A DNA stretch of 63,730 nucleotides, taken from assembly GCA_018064475.1 (NCBI GenBank), contig JAGHVD010000068.1:1-63730 (forward strand), given 5' to 3'. The translations under genes were made by a program, and so were the position numbers. Each line of letters begins with the position of its first letter. Position 1 is the stretch's first letter. Source of the stretch: Candidatus Scatonaster coprocaballi. GTDB taxonomy: Bacteria; Bacillota; Clostridia; Saccharofermentanales; Saccharofermentanaceae. Below the pieces are notes generated by a model that was given only the letters and a program-made list of their open reading frames with translations, was not told where the DNA came from and searched no databases. Positions 61,628-63,730 of this stretch are shown one piece after another.

Positions 61628-62119
61628 ATGAAGAAATACCTCGTGATATCGGATATTCACGGACGTGAGACAAAACTTGAAGCCGTGCTAGAGAAGAACA
61701 AAGACGTTTCCTGTGTCATCGTTTGTGGTGACATCGAAATGGAGACTTATAATCTCGAGCAGATCATTCAGCGTCACCTCTCCCCCTCAATAGATATTCG
61801 GATGGTTCGTGGCAACTGCGACATCTATTACTCTACCTCTTCCCGTATCTTGGATCTTATTGCTTTTCCTGTTAGTTCTACACACAGGGCAATGGTCACC
61901 CACGGTCATCTCTATGGCCGAGCTCGCATGGACCTTCTCGCCTATGCCGCCAAAGAGAAAGAATGTGATACCGTCTTCTACGGACACATTCATCAACAAG
62001 TCGATGAGACGATGTTCGGTGTTCGTTTTCTGAATCCCGGCGCCCTTCGAAACGGTGAATACATGACCGTGATCACCGATGACAATGGGGAACTTCTTGT
62101 GACCCATCTTTCCTTGTAA
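61628..62119 (+). CDS. YfcE-type metallophosphodiesterase
   Basis: A 163-residue calcineurin-like phosphodiesterase (YfcE/MJ0936 group). Metal ligands: Asp9 and His11 in SDIHG, Asp35 in CGDIE, Asn63 in RGNCD, His92/His94 in THGH, His120/His122 in GHIHQ; the conserved NPGA is at 136-139. Substrates of the family are small phosphodiesters. It precedes a membrane protein (14-base gap) and has a palindromic operator candidate upstream. The ribosome-binding site is weak. Confidence 0.93.
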   Translation: MKKYLVISDIHGRETKLEAVLEKNKDVSCVIVCGDIEMETYNLEQIIQRHLSPSIDIRMVRGNCDIYYSTSSRILDLIAFPVSSTHRAMVTHGHLYGRARMDLLAYAAKEKECDTVFYGHIHQQVDETMFGVRFLNPGALRNGEYMTVITDDNGELLVTHLSL

Positions 62120-62132
62120 AGGAGGCGATCAA

Positions 62133-63020
62133 ATGTCTGAAGCAGGCAGAAACACGCTAATTTTCGTGATCACATTTCTTGTATCGATATTCGCCTATAT
62201 GGGCTTGAAGAAAGCTTTGCATCGCTCCTTCAAGAATATGCCCGATGCTACTTCTTATACAGAGAAGAAAAACCCTAGCGGAATTTTCCGCACTGTGAAA
62301 GCTGTAGGAATGCTCGTGCTGATTTGTCTCTTCCTCCGTTACGCTCTTCCTGCGCTCTCGAATTTTCTCGAAGATAGAAGTGAGCGCGCCAGCGAACAGA
62401 GGCAAGAAGTCATCGATGAGTATGAAGCGCTAGGTGAGGATAATGTTGATCCGGAAACTGGGCGAATGGCCCTCACAGAGAACTATCTGATGAAAGACTA
62501 TAAGCTCTACGTCTTAAAAAACAAGGGACGGGAGAGAACATCCATAGCGATGTATATGATATTATTCGTTTTCTTCGTTCTCTATGCGGGTGGAGCTGCT
62601 TGCATCGAGGCTCCCTTCCGTTTCTATATTCAGAAGAAGAAGATTCCTGTCTTAAGTGTCGTCGCTCCCCTCCTTCTGATCCCCACATTCTTCTTTGGGT
62701 ATAAGATACTCAGAACGACAACTGATGCGCCTCACTTATCGGACCCAAAGGATGTGAAAGTCTATGCTACGCCCGTCACCATTGTCTCCCGACATGAGAA
62801 TACGGTACATGATGATGAAGATGGTGATCGAACCACATACTTCATCACCATTGACTATGGTGACGGTAAGGGTGCGATTGAGAAAAAGGTCGATGGTTAC
62901 ATGTATTCCGTCGCCGAGTTGCCGGGAGACTACCTCATGGGACAGTACGAAGAAGATGGTAAGGTATATGACTTTAAACTCTATACCTGTCTAGAATATG
63001 AAGAAGATGTAGACTTATGA
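62133..63020 (+). CDS. Integral membrane protein, unknown function
   Basis: A 295-residue protein with about four transmembrane helices: near residues 6-26, 54-74, 138-160 and 171-192. The region between the second and third is charged, and the C-terminal domain of about 100 residues contains an acidic stretch (HDDEDGDRT). No known motif. AAAGGAGG lies seven bases before the ATG. Its stop codon overlaps the start of a 31-codon frame by ATGA. It follows the phosphodiesterase and is likely co-transcribed with it. Confidence 0.78.
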   Translation: MSEAGRNTLIFVITFLVSIFAYMGLKKALHRSFKNMPDATSYTEKKNPSGIFRTVKAVGMLVLICLFLRYALPALSNFLEDRSERASEQRQEVIDEYEALGEDNVDPETGRMALTENYLMKDYKLYVLKNKGRERTSIAMYMILFVFFVLYAGGAACIEAPFRFYIQKKKIPVLSVVAPLLLIPTFFFGYKILRTTTDAPHLSDPKDVKVYATPVTIVSRHENTVHDDEDGDRTTYFITIDYGDGKGAIEKKVDGYMYSVAELPGDYLMGQYEEDGKVYDFKLYTCLEYEEDVDL

Positions 63021-63112
63021 ATTCACTACATGAAGTATTCGATTTTCTATCTACGATGGCCATAGTTTTCTTGTTTCCATGTGTAGTCTACGGTATTTTC
63101 AAGAAATTCTGA
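63017..63112 (+). CDS. Possible 31-residue membrane peptide
   Basis: Begins at ATG 63017, overlapping the preceding stop by ATGA, and ends at TGA 63112. The product (MNSLHEVFDFLSTMAIVFLF, then PCVVYGIFKKF) has one hydrophobic helix with a basic end. Translational coupling and a membrane-peptide composition argue for a gene; length and lack of its own ribosome-binding site argue against. It overlaps by 25 bases the end of a gene on the opposite strand. Confidence 0.4.
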   Translation: MNSLHEVFDFLSTMAIVFLFPCVVYGIFKKF

Positions 63113-63450
63113 AAACGTTCCATTCTCGTGAACTTGAGCAAGTAAAGAAAGAAAGAAAATCGGTCACTCGAACCTTCTTCCAACTTTGAAAAGGTCCTAA
63201 ATACATCATCCCGATTGAACAGACATTTTTCTTCATCAAAAATCAAAATCAAATCATGTTCTCCACGCAAAGTTGCCGCAATGCCAAGGAGATTATCTGA
63301 CTTATACTCGTTACGCTCCATATCATCAGAGATTTCAATGTCTGCACCTACTAATGTTGAATAGTATGAATCTACTTTCTTTCTCTTTTCACAACCGACG
63401 AATAGAGTAAGAGCAATAATAAGCAGAAATTGCATTATATTGGTTTTCAT
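63088..63450 (-). CDS. Putative lipoprotein, unknown
   Basis: A 120-residue product with a hydrophobic N-terminus (MQFLLIIALTLFVGCEK) whose LFVGC resembles a lipobox with the lipid-accepting Cys near residue 20, followed by a charged soluble domain. The -3 residue is Phe rather than Leu, so the lipobox is imperfect. No clear ribosome-binding site precedes either Met1 or Met6. It is AT-richer than the neighbours and reads opposite to them, next to the mobile-element edge. It may be a decayed or recently acquired gene. Confidence 0.5.
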   Translation of the reverse strand: MKTNIMQFLLIIALTLFVGCEKRKKVDSYYSTLVGADIEISDDMERNEYKSDNLLGIAATLRGEHDLILIFDEEKCLFNRDDVFRTFSKLEEGSSDRFSFFLYLLKFTRMERFQNFLKIP

Positions 63451-63513
63451 CTAGAAATGTAAAAAGGGGATTCGATTTGAATCAATGTCATTAAGTTAAG
63501 ACAGCCTCTTCAA

Positions 63514-63551
63514 AGATCTCCATACCTTAAGTGGTATGGGGGTCTTTTTTT
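63514..63551 (+). terminator. Intrinsic terminator at the right edge
   Basis: AGATCTCCATACC (63514-63526), six-base loop, GGTATGGGGGTCT (63533-63545) with two G-U pairs, followed by TTTTTTT. It ends any plus-strand transcript about 400 bases after the last clear plus gene. The interval 63451-63513 holds nothing recognisable. Confidence 0.85.
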
Positions 63552-63730
63552 GGTTCTTCACGGAAGTTGTGGGTATAGAAAAATAAATACAAATTGAAAA
63601 AGGAGTTTAAAAGTCCTAAAGTTTAGTTGACACACAAAAACGAAAAGGACTAAATTAAACTCCAAATGAATATTACTAGTATTAGCATCGCTTGCCAACA
63701 GTTTATTTGCACAGAATCAAATATAAATTT
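63552..63730 (+). mobile_element. Probable insertion-sequence end (partial)
   Basis: The base composition turns AT-rich. The sequence from 63552 (GGTTCTTCACGGAAGTTGTG, then GGTATAG) resembles the terminal repeats of ISL3-family elements, which begin GGCTCTT and contain TGTGGGTA. A hairpin follows (arms GGAGTTTAA near 63603 and TTAAACTCC near 63655) that encloses a good promoter, TTGACA (63627-63632), 18 bp, TAAATT (63651-63656). An open frame starts at 63666. The element would extend past the window, so its other end and any transposase are not visible. Confidence 0.4.
63666..63730 (+). CDS. Start of an open frame, cut by window edge
   Basis: Only 21 codons are visible from ATG 63666: MNITSISIACQQFICTESNI, then one more residue. 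It lies ten bases downstream of a -10 element in the AT-rich terminal region, so the mRNA would have almost no leader; no ribosome-binding site is evident. It may be the N-terminus of a transposase of the element that begins near 63552, but nothing in the visible residues identifies a family. Confidence 0.35.
   Translation, partial: MNITSISIACQQFICTESNIN

Overview
The window is a 63.7-kb chromosomal segment of a Gram-positive anaerobe of the Firmicutes (Bacillota), most likely class Clostridia. The pointers are a CIRCE/HrcA heat-shock operon, a rimP-nusA-rnpM-infB operon, a division and cell-wall cluster with mraZ, rsmH and a PASTA-domain penicillin-binding protein, MutS2, YlxQ/RnpM, an XRE regulator of a common clostridial type, strong AGGAGG ribosome-binding sites, and a spore-photoproduct-lyase-like gene. 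I cannot name the species. Almost all genes read on the minus strand; two plus-strand blocks (38.8-39.2 kb and 56.7-63.1 kb) interrupt this.

Layout, read in the direction of transcription. (1) metG-tatD-membrane protein (56.5 to 53.3 kb), then a 47-codon gene, an attenuator-like hairpin and an XRE regulator (53.2 to 52.7 kb). (2) uvrB-dnaE-pfkA-mutS2-P-loop protein-zinc-ribbon membrane protein-SPFH protein (52.6 to 40.3 kb), with a LexA-like box before uvrB and a clear terminator at 40.2 kb, followed by an orphan gene. (3) rimP-nusA-rnpM-ylxQ-infB-rbfA-nrnA-truB-ribF-lgt-rodA (38.5 to 27.6 kb), with a promoter plus a terminator-like leader hairpin in front and a long terminator behind. (4) The dcw cluster mraZ-rsmH-ftsL-PBP-murE-murF-ftsW-murG-ftsQ (27.3 to 16.0 kb), preceded by four MraZ-type boxes and lacking mraY, murD, murC and ftsA. 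(5) ftsZ-nrdR-response regulator-histidine kinase-nth-recG-rsmD-coaD-coiled-coil protein, then an AAA ATPase/TOPRIM-like pair, then hemW (15.8 to 3.9 kb). (6) hrcA-grpE-clpP-dnaK (3.7 kb to the left edge) behind a perfect CIRCE. The plus-strand block at 56.7-63.1 kb holds a zinc-ribbon membrane protein, a second SPFH protein, a nucleosidase, a radical-SAM lyase-like protein, a short-chain dehydrogenase, a YfcE-type phosphodiesterase, a membrane protein and a 31-codon gene. The right edge is AT-rich and looks like the end of an insertion sequence.

Most of the window is core machinery for proteostasis, translation, the cell envelope, division and DNA repair. The least explained parts are the ATPase plus DUF4276/TOPRIM-like pair set between housekeeping genes (a candidate two-gene phage-defence module), the two SPFH/zinc-ribbon modules, the placement of clpP inside the heat-shock operon, the small unannotated genes, and several regulatory sites (MraZ boxes, rimP leader attenuator, a 20-bp palindrome on a promoter). 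Start codons were chosen from ribosome-binding sites and family alignment; many differ from the longest open frame.
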